Assembly (NCBI GenBank): GCA_958296125.1
Contig: OY282444.1
Coordinates: 1,225,176 to 1,289,175, forward strand
DNA: 64,000 nucleotides
Direction: 5' to 3'
DNA from: an uncultured Poribacteria bacterium
Lineage (GTDB): Bacteria; Poribacteria; WGA-4E; PCPOR2b
Position numbers and translations under genes: made by a program. The notes beneath the pieces were generated by a model. The model ran no database searches, was not told the DNA's origin, and saw only the letters and a list, made by a program, of their open reading frames with translations. Of this stretch, positions 35,510-44,103 are shown one piece after another; position 1 is the first letter of the stretch, and every line of letters begins with the position of its first letter.

Positions 35510-36907
35510 CTACAGGTTGTAGCCGCTTTCGTTGTGTAGAGCGAGGTCAAGTCCTTCTCGCTCATCGTTGTATTTGACGCGTAAACCAACGGTTCTGTCA
35601 ACAGCCTTGAGAATGATGAAGGAGACAATCCCGCTCCAAAGTACAGTCACGATGAGGCTGATAAACTGACTGCCAACTTGTGAACCAATACTTTTGTCCA
35701 TCCCCAACCCACCTAAGCTTTCTGCAGCGAATACACCGGTCAGCAAGCAGCCAACGATACCACCGATGCCGTGTACACCAAAGGCATCAAGTGAATCGTC
35801 ATATCCCAAGCGCTGCTTGAGGCTAGTCGCTCCCCAGAAGCAGATTAAGCCTGAAGCCGACCCGATGACCAACGCACCTAGTGGTCCAACGCTGCCGGAT
35901 GCAGGTGTAATCGCTACAAGCCCCGCAACGGCACCGGTGACGATACCGAGTACGCTTGGTTTGCGGTACTTGATCCACTCAATAGCCATCCAAGCCACTG
36001 CAGCGGTGCCTGTGGAGATTTGTGTTACGAGCATCGCCATGCCCGCTGCACCATCAGCTGCCAAAGCACTACCAGCATTGAAGCCGAACCAGCCCACCCA
36101 GAGCATAGAGGCACCAATGACTGTCAGGGTCAGGTTGTGAGGCGGCATGGGGGTTTCTGGGTAGCCGATGCGTTTGCCAATCATTAGTGCGGCAACGAGT
36201 GCTGCCATACCCGCGTTGACGTGCACCACGGTCCCGCCCGCGAAATCGAGCGCGCCTATAATATCACCAAAATATGAGCCATCCCCAGCCCACGCCATAT
36301 GGCAAATTGGAGCGTACACAATTATAGACCAGATTCCCATGAACCAGAGCATGGCGGAGAATTTCATTCGTTCGGCGAAGGCACCCGCGATAAGTGCGGG
36401 GGTGATGATGGCAAAAGTCAACTGGAAGCAGACAAATACTGTTTCCGGGATAGTGCCTGTTAAACTATCCACATTCACGCCGCGAAGGAAAGCCTTGGCA
36501 AGCCCCCCGACAAATGAATGGCCATTGGTCACTTTCATAGTCATACCGGTCGTATCAAAGGCGATACTGTAACCAACCACAATCCATATAATGGTAATTA
36601 GCCCGGTCAGCGAAAAACACTGCATCAATAGCGATAGAACATTTTTGGTGCGCACCAGTCCGCCATAGAAAAGGGCAAGCCCGGGAATGGTCATGAACAA
36701 AACCAGTGCCGTTGCTGTGAGCATCCAAGCCGTGTCGCCCGAATCGAGCGCGTCTTGAGCCAGGGCAAGTTTCGGGAGTGCTAAGAACATCAGTACCAAC
36801 AGCATTCCTAAAGCCCCTCTGGGCTTACTGTGTTTTAGTCTTAAAAGCCTTCTAGGTTCCTCCGTATGTTTCTGAGACCTATATACATTCTGTAGTTGTT
36901 GGTGCAT
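35510..36907 (-). CDS. amt: ammonium transporter (Amt family), first of two
   Basis: A 465-residue membrane protein with a cleavable N-terminal segment (ALGMLLVLMFLALPKLALAQ) and eleven transmembrane helices. Amt hallmarks are present: DTAWMLTATALVLFMTIPGL, FYGGLVRTKN, GTVVHVNAGMAALVAAL carrying the first pore His, and FGVHGIGGIVGCLLTG carrying the second. It conducts ammonium or ammonia across the inner membrane. ATG 36907 follows TGGAGG with good spacing; 36919 overlaps that site. A second Amt lies 356 bases upstream on the same strand. No glnK-type gene is adjacent. Confidence 0.95.
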   Translation of the reverse strand: MHQQLQNVYRSQKHTEEPRRLLRLKHSKPRGALGMLLVLMFLALPKLALAQDALDSGDTAWMLTATALVLFMTIPGLALFYGGLVRTKNVLSLLMQCFSLTGLITIIWIVVGYSIAFDTTGMTMKVTNGHSFVGGLAKAFLRGVNVDSLTGTIPETVFVCFQLTFAIITPALIAGAFAERMKFSAMLWFMGIWSIIVYAPICHMAWAGDGSYFGDIIGALDFAGGTVVHVNAGMAALVAALMIGKRIGYPETPMPPHNLTLTVIGASMLWVGWFGFNAGSALAADGAAGMAMLVTQISTGTAAVAWMAIEWIKYRKPSVLGIVTGAVAGLVAITPASGSVGPLGALVIGSASGLICFWGATSLKQRLGYDDSLDAFGVHGIGGIVGCLLTGVFAAESLGGLGMDKSIGSQVGSQFISLIVTVLWSGIVSFIILKAVDRTVGLRVKYNDEREGLDLALHNESGYNL

Positions 36908-37263
36908 TTTGACCTCCATTTAGGGTTAGACGATATTACCTGCTTGAAAACAGTTTCAGACTTCTCGTTAGGCAGTATAGCACCTTAGGCCTTAAAAGTA
37001 AACTGAAATTTTTCGATTTTGTTAATGCTTACCTGAAGTGGGCGTTTCAGAGGCGTTTCAGAGGCATTTATGCCACTGAGCCGAGTGCTTGTTGATGTTT
37101 CTCCAATAAAACAGGGTATCTATTTGTCACCATTTCGGTGACAAGTAGACACCTTTTCCCGCATCGAAGCCGTGTTGGATCGATTATTTCAGAAGGCACT
37201 AAGAAGCTGTTGTATTTTCGTAAGGATTCGGGTATCGCCTTTACCTAAACGCTTATCTAGCTT
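36908..37263. other. gap between the two ammonium transporters, with hairpin
   Basis: No gene is visible. TTGTCACC (37124-37131) and GGTGACAA (37137-37144) form an 8-bp stem with a 5-base loop. A 12-base direct repeat GTTTCAGAGGC lies near 37046-37068. I found no sigma54 site here, unlike upstream of the second transporter. Confidence 0.45.
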
Positions 37264-38631
37264 CTAGCTAATGGAGGAGATTGTAAAGTCTGGATACGCG
37301 CTGGCACCGTGTTCGCCATAATCCAACCCTTCTAACTCTTCTTCTTCACTGGCGCGCAACCCAACAATCACTTTGATACCGTAAAACAGGATAAAACCTG
37401 TTACCATGCACCACGCAAAAACGGTAACAACACCAATGAATTGGGCACCGAAGAACTTGAAAGCTGCGCCTTTATCTGCTGCGTAGAGGATGCCTTGCTC
37501 TGTGTGGAACAGCCCGAGCAGGAGGGTTCCCAAAGCCCCGCAAACGCCGTGCACAGAAATCGCACCAACCGGGTCATCGATTCTCAGGTTTTCAATTATC
37601 AGCACCGAAAATACGACTACAATCCCCGCGATTGCGCCAATAACTACTGCCGCTAGGGGTGTAACAAACGCACACGGTGCGGTAATGGCAACGAGTCCGG
37701 CAAGTGCGCCGTTGAGTGCCATACCGGCCTCGGGTTTCTTGAGTTTGAACCAAGCCGTTATCATGGCTAGAATTGCGCCCGATGCGGCAGCGATGTTTGT
37801 CGTTACCGCGATTAATGCAATGGGTTTTGCGTCAGCTGCCATCTGACTCCCCGCATTAAAGCCGAACCAACCGAGCCATAGGATAAACACACCGAGTGCT
37901 GCCAACGGCAGGTTATGGCCGGGAATCGGACGGGGCCTTCCATCTGCGTCATATTTGCCGGTGCGGGCCCCTAGTACGATTGCACCTACTAAGGCGAGCC
38001 AGCCACCCGTTGAGTGGACAACCGTTGAGCCTGCAAAATCCAACATTCCCAGACTCGACAGCCAGCCGCCTCCCCAGATCCAGTGTCCGACAACCGGATA
38101 GATTAAACCGGTAATGAAAATACTATAAATCAGATAGCTTCTGAACTTTGTGCGTTCAGCCATTGCACCGGAGACGATTGTCGCTGCGGTGGCGGCGAAG
38201 ACCAGTTGGAATAACCATGCAGAGAGCGTTGGCACAGAACTCCACTCCAGTGCGCTGAACCCTTTCGTCTCTGCTGAGACAAACCATCCACTTAATCCGA
38301 GGAAGCCATTGCCATCGCCAAACATAATTGCGAATCCAATCGCCCAGTAGGCAATGGACCCCATTGAGAAGTCCATTAAATTTTTCATCAGGATATTGAC
38401 AGCGTTCTTCGCACGGGTAAATCCCGCTTCAACCATAGAAAAGCCCGCCTGCATAAAGAAAACTAGAAAGGCGGCAACCAATACCCAGATGGTGTCAGCA
38501 ATATATTTTGATGTTTCAATCTTTTCACCTTCGACGAAGCCGTCTAAGGCGAAAGCGTTCATACCTAAACATAGCGTCAAAATCAGAACAATTCCTGCAA
38601 TCCTGTAATCGCTCAGAAGGAATTTTTTCAT
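37264..38631 (-). CDS. amt: ammonium transporter (Amt family), second
   Basis: A 455-residue Amt protein with signal-like N-terminus (MKKFLLSDYRIAGIVLILTL to NAFAL) and eleven helices. Key segments are DTIWVLVAAFLVFFMQAGF, MVEAGFTRAKN, GSTVVHSTGGWLALVGA (first pore His) and SVHGVCGALGTLLLGLF (second). It differs enough from the neighbouring copy, as in FFMQAGFSMVEAGF against TIPGLALFYGGL, to belong to another Amt subgroup rather than a recent duplicate. AAGGAGACAAA precedes the ATG. A close sigma54 match lies 155 bases upstream, which points to control by nitrogen status. Confidence 0.95.
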   Translation of the reverse strand: MKKFLLSDYRIAGIVLILTLCLGMNAFALDGFVEGEKIETSKYIADTIWVLVAAFLVFFMQAGFSMVEAGFTRAKNAVNILMKNLMDFSMGSIAYWAIGFAIMFGDGNGFLGLSGWFVSAETKGFSALEWSSVPTLSAWLFQLVFAATAATIVSGAMAERTKFRSYLIYSIFITGLIYPVVGHWIWGGGWLSSLGMLDFAGSTVVHSTGGWLALVGAIVLGARTGKYDADGRPRPIPGHNLPLAALGVFILWLGWFGFNAGSQMAADAKPIALIAVTTNIAAASGAILAMITAWFKLKKPEAGMALNGALAGLVAITAPCAFVTPLAAVVIGAIAGIVVVFSVLIIENLRIDDPVGAISVHGVCGALGTLLLGLFHTEQGILYAADKGAAFKFFGAQFIGVVTVFAWCMVTGFILFYGIKVIVGLRASEEEELEGLDYGEHGASAYPDFTISSIS

Positions 38632-38785
38632 TTTGTCTCCTTATAGGTGGGCACCTGCGTCGGCGCATTGTAAATTATCCGTAAAACAATTGAAAGATTA
38701 ACGAAAGGCTGCAGATACTTGAATCGGTTATCTTTCCAATCCCAAGAACCAAATGTTGATGTTAATGTTGACGTTAAGGATCGTA

Positions 38786-38801
38786 GGCAAAAAAGGTGCC
38801 A
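38786..38801 (-). promoter_or_regulatory. sigma54 (RpoN) promoter of the second amt gene
   Basis: On the minus strand the sequence is TGGCACCTTTTTTGCC. It has the -24 TGGCAC and -12 TTGC elements with the required 10 bases between GG and GC. It lies 155 bases before the transporter start. Amt genes are commonly RpoN/NtrC-controlled, which supports the reading. Confidence 0.65.
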
Positions 38802-39014
38802 GTGATTGATGAGGGTGCTTTCTGCAGCGCGGAAAACGGTTGAAGGACAGCAGCAACGGGTTGACACCTGGATCTTATAAAATTATTTGTGGTATGTTCA
38901 TCGTAAAAAGGTGATGCGATTTCCAACCAATTGCTGAAAATTTAGGCAGCGAATCACTTAAATTTCAGGCAAGGGGAGGCACCTAATTCCAATTCTCGTT
39001 TGCTTTATTGTGGC

Positions 39015-39043
39015 TTTACATTGTGCGGGGCTTTAGGTATAAT
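39015..39043 (+). promoter_or_regulatory. sigma70-type promoter of the oxidoreductase gene
   Basis: TTTACA at 39015-39020, a 17-base spacer and a perfect TATAAT at 39038-39043. The start codon is 92 bases downstream with a TAGGAGGG site. Confidence 0.65.
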
Positions 39044-39134
39044 TGAATTAAGCGACAACTTGAGTTAACACTAGCGACTTGGATTACACCTAATAATTAG
39101 GAGAAGGATTTTTGGCTCCAGCCTAGGAGGGATC

Positions 39135-40124
39135 ATGAGTCATTCGGTAAAAGTTGGTTTTGTTGGAACAGGCGGCATCGCAAATAGCCATCTCCGTAAC
39201 CTTGCGGAAATGGAAAATGTGCACATCGCGGCCTTGTGTGATATTGACGAAGCGCGCGTGAACGCAGCTGTCGAAACCTATGGTGGACACGCATACACAG
39301 ATTATCGCAGGATGTTTGATGAAATAGATCTTGATGCTGTCTATTTCTGTCTACCTCCCTTTGCCCACGCCGATGCAGAAATAATCGCGGCAGCGCGAGG
39401 ATTTCACCTGTTTGTGCAGAAACCGGTTGTTCTGGAACTTGAGACCGGGATTCGCATTGCGGAAACGATTCAGAAATCAGGCGTGATCTCCTGTGTTGGC
39501 TATCAAGGACGATACAGCAATGTCGCAACCGCCACGCGTGATTTCCTCAAGGATAAAACCATCGGTATGGTCGCTTGTCATCGCTGGGGAGGCGTTCCTG
39601 GGGGGCCGAGCCATTGGTGGCGCGTGATGGAAAAATCGGGCGGGATGCTTCATGAACAGGCGACTCACCAACTCGATATGATCCGGTACACTGCCGGTGA
39701 AATTGTCGAGGTCTATAAGATTGATGCGATGAAGATTAATATCGATCAGGAAAACCATACGATTCCTGATGCGGAGGTGGTTACGCTTCAGTTTGAAAGC
39801 GGGGCAGTTGGCTATATCTCAACCAGTGCTGCGTTGATTAATGGTGGCGGGGGTTCACGCACTGATTTTATCATTGAGGGCCACTGTATCGTTCAACTCG
39901 GTTGGGGGGAGGTAAGAATTGTTCCCGAAGATGCAGCGACGATTGAGGTGCCTGACGGGCAAGCTCTTTCGATCGATGAAGCGTTTATCCAAGCGATTCA
40001 GACGGGGGACAGATCGCTTATCCGGTCCTCCTACTTCGACGGGCTCAAATCGGCAGCGGTATCAATTGCTGCGAACCAATCATCGCATGAACACCGACCG
40101 GTGCGCGCACCCGCGATCTCGTAG
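39135..40124 (+). CDS. Gfo/Idh/MocA family oxidoreductase
   Basis: A 329-residue NAD(P)-dependent dehydrogenase. The Rossmann domain begins KVGFVGTGGIANSHLRNL (GxGGxA nucleotide motif near residue 11). The family EKP motif appears as VQKPVV near 96, with Gln for Glu but the conserved Lys kept. The C-terminal domain has HEQATHQLDMIRYTAGE near 175, where the HxxDxxR catalytic pattern of the family sits. The substrate is likely a sugar or inositol derivative. An amidohydrolase gene follows after 64 bases, and the pair probably works in one carbohydrate-acid pathway. Confidence 0.9.
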   Translation: MSHSVKVGFVGTGGIANSHLRNLAEMENVHIAALCDIDEARVNAAVETYGGHAYTDYRRMFDEIDLDAVYFCLPPFAHADAEIIAAARGFHLFVQKPVVLELETGIRIAETIQKSGVISCVGYQGRYSNVATATRDFLKDKTIGMVACHRWGGVPGGPSHWWRVMEKSGGMLHEQATHQLDMIRYTAGEIVEVYKIDAMKINIDQENHTIPDAEVVTLQFESGAVGYISTSAALINGGGGSRTDFIIEGHCIVQLGWGEVRIVPEDAATIEVPDGQALSIDEAFIQAIQTGDRSLIRSSYFDGLKSAAVSIAANQSSHEHRPVRAPAIS

Positions 40125-40188
40125 AGGACATTCGCATGGTGGAAATAGAAACAAGGCAGAAGTGGTATTCAATCAACGGAGGTAACGG

Positions 40189-41031
40189 ATGATTATTGAC
40201 ACGCATACACATTTCTACGACCCAACACGGCCCGAAGGTGTCCCTTGGCCTGACCCCGACGATGACGTGCTTTATCGCCCTGTGTTCCCGGAGCACCACA
40301 AGGCACTTGCCATCCCTGAAGGTGTGACAGGAACAGTCATTGTCGAAGCAAGCGTATGGGTTGAGGATAACCAATGGATACTTGACCTTGCGGCAAATGA
40401 GCCATTTATCGTCGGATTTGTTGGGAATTTAGACATTGACTCGGCAGATTTTGTGCAGCACCTTGAACGCTATGCCGCGAACCCACTTTTCCGGGGCGTA
40501 CGGCTTCGAGGAGTAGATATCGGGGCAGTTGTGGGCAGTGGAAATCTCGCGAACATTGAGAGGTTGGCTGCGAGGGATTTATCGGTAGACCTTTTATCAT
40601 CACCAGATGGTTTGCTGAGTATCGCTGCACTGGCAGCGAGCATCCCCGAACTGCGTATTATCATTAACCATGTTGCTGGTGTCTCTATTGATGGGAGGGC
40701 ACCCGATGCGGGGTGGGTCGAAGGAATGCAGATAGCGGCGGCAAACCCGCATGTCTATTGTAAGGTGTCGGGATTGGTGGAAAATACGAAAGCGAAGCCC
40801 TCACCAACCGATGTAACCTACTATGCACCGACGGTAGATGTATTGTGGGATGCATTTGGGGCGGATCGGTTGATCTACGGAAGCAATTGGCCCGTATCTG
40901 AACGCTTTGCGGACTATGCGACGGTGCAGCGCATTGTATCCCAATACTTCAACGCCAAGGGAGTTGTCGCGGCTGAGAAGTATTTTTGGCGGAATGCCAC
41001 GGCGGCATACAAGTGGTTAGATCGGGGATAA
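40189..41031 (+). CDS. amidohydrolase 2-family lactonase-like protein
   Basis: A 280-residue TIM-barrel hydrolase of the PF04909 type (fuconolactonase or 2-pyrone-4,6-dicarboxylate hydrolase relatives). The metal-site start IIDTHTHFYDP carries the HxH pair. IINHVAGVSID near 160 and YGSNWPVSE near 230, with the late catalytic Asp replaced by Asn in GSNWP, are the other signature regions. It should open a lactone made by the preceding dehydrogenase. GGAGG lies 7 bases before the ATG. It is convergent with the E1-beta gene. Confidence 0.87.
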   Translation: MIIDTHTHFYDPTRPEGVPWPDPDDDVLYRPVFPEHHKALAIPEGVTGTVIVEASVWVEDNQWILDLAANEPFIVGFVGNLDIDSADFVQHLERYAANPLFRGVRLRGVDIGAVVGSGNLANIERLAARDLSVDLLSSPDGLLSIAALAASIPELRIIINHVAGVSIDGRAPDAGWVEGMQIAAANPHVYCKVSGLVENTKAKPSPTDVTYYAPTVDVLWDAFGADRLIYGSNWPVSERFADYATVQRIVSQYFNAKGVVAAEKYFWRNATAAYKWLDRG

Positions 41032-41071
41032 CAAACGTTATCGTGATGCCGCGCCGTTGGTAAGAAGAGGG

Positions 41072-42028
41072 CTAGGTATCAAGAACTTCCCTTATCCCTG
41101 CAACGATGTTATCCCGATCCGGGAATACATGGTCTTCGAGTCCGGGGCTATACGGTATCGGTACGTGCAGGGCACAGACGCGCTTGGGGGGGGCTTTCAG
41201 CTTTGCAAAGGTCTCCCTATCCTCAGTGACCACGGTGGCGATTTCTGCCGATGCCCCTGCGGTGGGGCCCGCCTCGTCAGCAATGACCAACCGCCCCGTT
41301 TTCTGCACGGAGGCGCGAATCGCTGCCTCGTCCATGGGCACGAGGGTGCGCGGATCAATGACTTCGACGGAAACGCCCTCTTTCTCAAGCATTTCGGCTG
41401 CGGCAAGCCCCTCGTGCACGAGCCAAGCCAATGCCACCAATGTGACATCGCTACCTTCCCGTTTGGTGTCAGCGACCCCTAGTGGCACGGTGTAGTCCTC
41501 CTCCTGCACCTCACCTTCAACGCCCATGAGCCGGTTGGATTCAAAGGAGATAACAGGGTTATCGTCGCGGATGGCGGATTTGAGCAACCCTTTCATATCG
41601 TAAGGTGTTGACGGTAGCACCATTTTCAATCCCGCAAGATTCATAAACATTGAGTAAGGGCTCTGGGAGTGTTGGGCGGCGACTCGCCTGCCGCCTCCGA
41701 CAGAGGCGCGGAATGTGATGGGGAACTTCGCTTGGCCCCCGAACATGTAGTGAATTTTCGCCGCTTGATTCACGATTTGGTCCATAGCGACGAAGGAAAA
41801 TGTTATCATGCCCCAGTTGACGATGGGTCGATAGCCTGACCCTGCCGCGCCGATGGCGATGCCTGTAAAGGCACCTTCGGCGATGGGGGTGGCACGCACC
41901 CGATCGGTGCCAAATTCATTGACCAGTTCGTCCGGCGCGCTGGTTGCGAGGTGAAATGTGGTTGCATCCCGCTGCATCTCCTCGATGAGCGCGTCTGTTC
42001 CGGCTTGTGCATAAGAGATTTTTCGCAT
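41072..42028 (-). CDS. 2-oxoacid/acetoin dehydrogenase E1 beta subunit
   Basis: A 318-residue transketolase-like pyrimidine-binding protein. MRKISYAQAGTDALIEEM opens the subunit. GIAIGAAGSGYRPIVNWGMI near 65 and FRASVGGGRRVAAQHSQSPY near 110 are E1-beta signatures, and the C-terminal domain has VSVEVIDPRTLVPMD near 220. With the E1-alpha gene upstream it should form the heterotetrameric decarboxylase of an acetoin or branched-chain 2-oxoacid dehydrogenase. The start is uncertain: ATG 42028 matches the family, ATG 42043 would add five residues, and neither has a strong ribosome-binding site. No E2 or E3 gene lies in the window. Confidence 0.88.
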   Translation of the reverse strand: MRKISYAQAGTDALIEEMQRDATTFHLATSAPDELVNEFGTDRVRATPIAEGAFTGIAIGAAGSGYRPIVNWGMITFSFVAMDQIVNQAAKIHYMFGGQAKFPITFRASVGGGRRVAAQHSQSPYSMFMNLAGLKMVLPSTPYDMKGLLKSAIRDDNPVISFESNRLMGVEGEVQEEDYTVPLGVADTKREGSDVTLVALAWLVHEGLAAAEMLEKEGVSVEVIDPRTLVPMDEAAIRASVQKTGRLVIADEAGPTAGASAEIATVVTEDRETFAKLKAPPKRVCALHVPIPYSPGLEDHVFPDRDNIVAGIREVLDT

Positions 42029-42069
42029 AGTAGGTTGTCCCATAATTTTCAATTAGGGTTGAAAGGATT

Positions 42070-42504
42070 TCACGGAAGAAAACGGTATTGCTCTTCGGGA
42101 CTCGGAATTCGACATGTATCTCTTTGCCCGAACCATCGGTATCGATTTTGAGCGACAGTTCGATAAACGAAATCCCGCGCACCTCGTGGGAGAAGGCGCA
42201 GCAGGCTCAAGAACCACCATGCCCCTCCCAAACGGCGATATACCTCCAGAAAAGCAGCTGACCTCTCATAAATTCCCCGCTCGTCTAAATAGAACATGGA
42301 CCACTCTTGAGGTGCCTCGGAAAGTGGCGGTAGCAACTGCTTAGCAGTTTCGCCTTGAATTGGCGCGAACTTGAAGACCCCTTTAGCGTCAATCCTCAGA
42401 ATCAGATCCACGAATCGGTTGCACAGACCACACACACCGTCAAAGAAGATGATAGGTGGGTTGTGTGCGACATAGTCTACTGTTTTGTCGGTCTCTGAAT
42501 TCAT
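42070..42504 (-). CDS. DCC-family (DUF393) thiol-disulfide oxidoreductase-like protein
   Basis: A 144-residue protein with the family signature PIIFFDGVCGLCNRFVDLIL near residue 17, including the DGxCxxC redox cysteines. The middle segment FKFAPIQGETAKQLLPPL and the late hydrophobic AWWFLSLLRLLPRGARDFVY are also typical. It sits between the E1-alpha and E1-beta genes with gaps of 12 and about 40 bases, an odd place for this family. Whether it serves the dehydrogenase or is a passenger is unknown. Confidence 0.87.
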   Translation of the reverse strand: MNSETDKTVDYVAHNPPIIFFDGVCGLCNRFVDLILRIDAKGVFKFAPIQGETAKQLLPPLSEAPQEWSMFYLDERGIYERSAAFLEVYRRLGGAWWFLSLLRLLPRGARDFVYRTVAQNRYRWFGQRDTCRIPSPEEQYRFLP

Positions 42505-42516
42505 GATAGAAGTGGG

Positions 42517-43512
42517 TTAGGATTCAGCAAAGATATCTTCGACCGCGGCTCCCGGCTCTGGGAATGGGCTCTCCTCAGCAAATTTGACCGCATCCTCAAT
42601 TGCTGCGAGGATTTCAGCATCCATTTCTTGCCATGCTTCCTCGGTCAGCAGTTCTTGATTCATCAGATTCGTTACAAAACGGTTGATTGGATCCCGCTGT
42701 CGCCACGCCTCGATTTCTTCCTGTGGGCGTGGGTCCGCTTGCCCCGGTCTTTCGGTATGTCCGCGCCAACGATAGGTCTTGCATTCGATCAGGGTAGGCC
42801 CCTGACCTGCGCGCGCACGGTTGACCGCGGCTTCGGCGGCTTCATAGACCGCCATCACATCGTTTCCATCGACAACCACCCCCGGAATACCGTAACCGGC
42901 GGCGCGGGCTGCTACGTCGCTGAGGGCTAAGGTTTCGGCTGCTGTGGTGCCGGCGGAATAGAGATTGTTCTCGCAGACGTAGAGCATCGGCAGTTTCCAC
43001 GTAGCGGCGATGTTGATCGATTCGTGGAAGGGGCCCGCATTGGAAGCACCGTCCCCAAAGAAGGAAACGGCGACACGGCCCTTGCCTTCGAGTTGGGCAG
43101 CCAGACCGGCACCGGTGACGATGGGAATGCCGCCGGCGACGATGCCGTTGGCTCCCAACATGCCGATGCTGAAATCGGCGATGTGCATGGAGCCGCCTTT
43201 GCCTTTGCAGTAACCAGTTTGTCTGCCGTACAGTTCAGCCATCATCCGATTCAGATCGGCACCCTTAGCGAGACAATGCCCGTGCCCGCGATGGGTGCTG
43301 ATGATCTGGTCATCCTTATTCAACGCCGCGCACACCCCCACAGCAACGGCTTCCTCACCGATGTAGCAGTGCACGACACCGTAGATGGCACCTGCCTGAT
43401 AGTCATCCGATGCCCGCTCCTCAAAGCGACGGATGGTTTGCATCGAGCGTAGCATCTCAAGTGGCTTTGAATCCCGATGAAATCGGGGCTGTTTCTCTGT
43501 TGTGAGCGTCAT
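42517..43512 (-). CDS. 2-oxoacid/acetoin dehydrogenase E1 alpha subunit
   Basis: A 331-residue thiamine-diphosphate protein. THRGHGHCLAKG near residue 75 and FFGDGASNAGPFHESINIAA near 150 carry the conserved His and the GDGxxNxG diphosphate motif (the core is GDGASN). ENNLYSAGTT and RWRGHTERP follow. It pairs with the E1-beta gene downstream. ATG 43512 follows GGGAGG by about 10 bases; the longer frame begins with a TTG that overlaps that site. It is part of a six-gene minus-strand run from 46672 to 41072. Confidence 0.92.
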   Translation of the reverse strand: MTLTTEKQPRFHRDSKPLEMLRSMQTIRRFEERASDDYQAGAIYGVVHCYIGEEAVAVGVCAALNKDDQIISTHRGHGHCLAKGADLNRMMAELYGRQTGYCKGKGGSMHIADFSIGMLGANGIVAGGIPIVTGAGLAAQLEGKGRVAVSFFGDGASNAGPFHESINIAATWKLPMLYVCENNLYSAGTTAAETLALSDVAARAAGYGIPGVVVDGNDVMAVYEAAEAAVNRARAGQGPTLIECKTYRWRGHTERPGQADPRPQEEIEAWRQRDPINRFVTNLMNQELLTEEAWQEMDAEILAAIEDAVKFAEESPFPEPGAAVEDIFAES

Positions 43513-43547
43513 GTCTGTATATCCTCCCAAAAACCACGCCTATTGCT

Positions 43548-44090
43548 TCAAGCTTCATCGCTTTCTCGTCGAAGCAGCACCGTGCGACCTAACACGATGA
43601 TAGCCACCGCGAGAGCGACGACAGGACCGAACCATGTATGTTCTTTTGGTGCGGTCAATATGAAAATATAGATAAATCCGAACAGATACCATACCTTATC
43701 CAGCCACCCTTGCACCAACCGAGCCGCAAGATACGCGCAAGCGCACATGGTAAATGCAATCCATATCCATGAAAATAGCCCCGGTGTCCAACCATAGAAG
43801 GGGATGCTTATCAGGGCAGCCCCCGCCCAACCCCTGGGAAATAGATCGAAGGCGTGGTGGACAGCAAAAGCGATACTGATGCCCATCGCAAACGAGTATA
43901 ATCCCAAGCCAATCCTTGATGCCAGTATCAATAGTATCAAAGGAATGAGCGGACTGTGCGTGATGATAGAGCGGTGGAGTAGCAGATTGGTCCGTTGGTC
44001 GATATCCGGCATGCCGATGCCGTAGTGCAGTCCTACCGCAACGAATACCGGGGCTACTAAGGTAACTAGCAATTTGCCCACTGCCTGCAT
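43548..44090 (-). CDS. integral membrane protein with HRxxTHS motif
   Basis: A 180-residue protein with about five membrane helices. LLLHRSIITHSPLI near residue 37 and AVHHAFDLFP near 77 resemble the His-rich motifs of membrane-bound metal-dependent hydrolase-like proteins (YdjM/DUF457 type). A catalytic role is possible but not shown. ATG 44090 has an ideal AGGAGG site; a longer frame from 44153 overlaps the preceding TPP-enzyme gene. The gene sits between two thiamine-diphosphate enzyme genes with short gaps, so it is likely co-transcribed with them. Confidence 0.7.
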   Translation of the reverse strand: MQAVGKLLVTLVAPVFVAVGLHYGIGMPDIDQRTNLLLHRSIITHSPLIPLILLILASRIGLGLYSFAMGISIAFAVHHAFDLFPRGWAGAALISIPFYGWTPGLFSWIWIAFTMCACAYLAARLVQGWLDKVWYLFGFIYIFILTAPKEHTWFGPVVALAVAIIVLGRTVLLRRESDEA

Positions 44091-44103
44091 GTCAGTCCTC
44101 CTA

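Larger units (their letters stand above)
38632..39134. other. divergent regulatory gap
   Basis: The gap holds a sigma54-type promoter toward the ammonium transporter and a sigma70-type promoter toward the oxidoreductase. No further gene or repeat is recognisable. A direct ATGTTGATGTTAATGTTGAC stretch lies near 38752. Confidence 0.6.

Noticed and set aside
36960..36985. Possible second sigma54 site upstream of the first ammonium transporter
   Set aside because: The GG and GC elements (AGGTGCTATACTGCC on the minus strand) are 9 rather than 10 bases apart and the -24 box is poor.
37124..37144. Hairpin between the ammonium transporters as a riboswitch or classical terminator
   Set aside because: There is no T-run and no known riboswitch pattern; kept only as a hairpin in the gap description.
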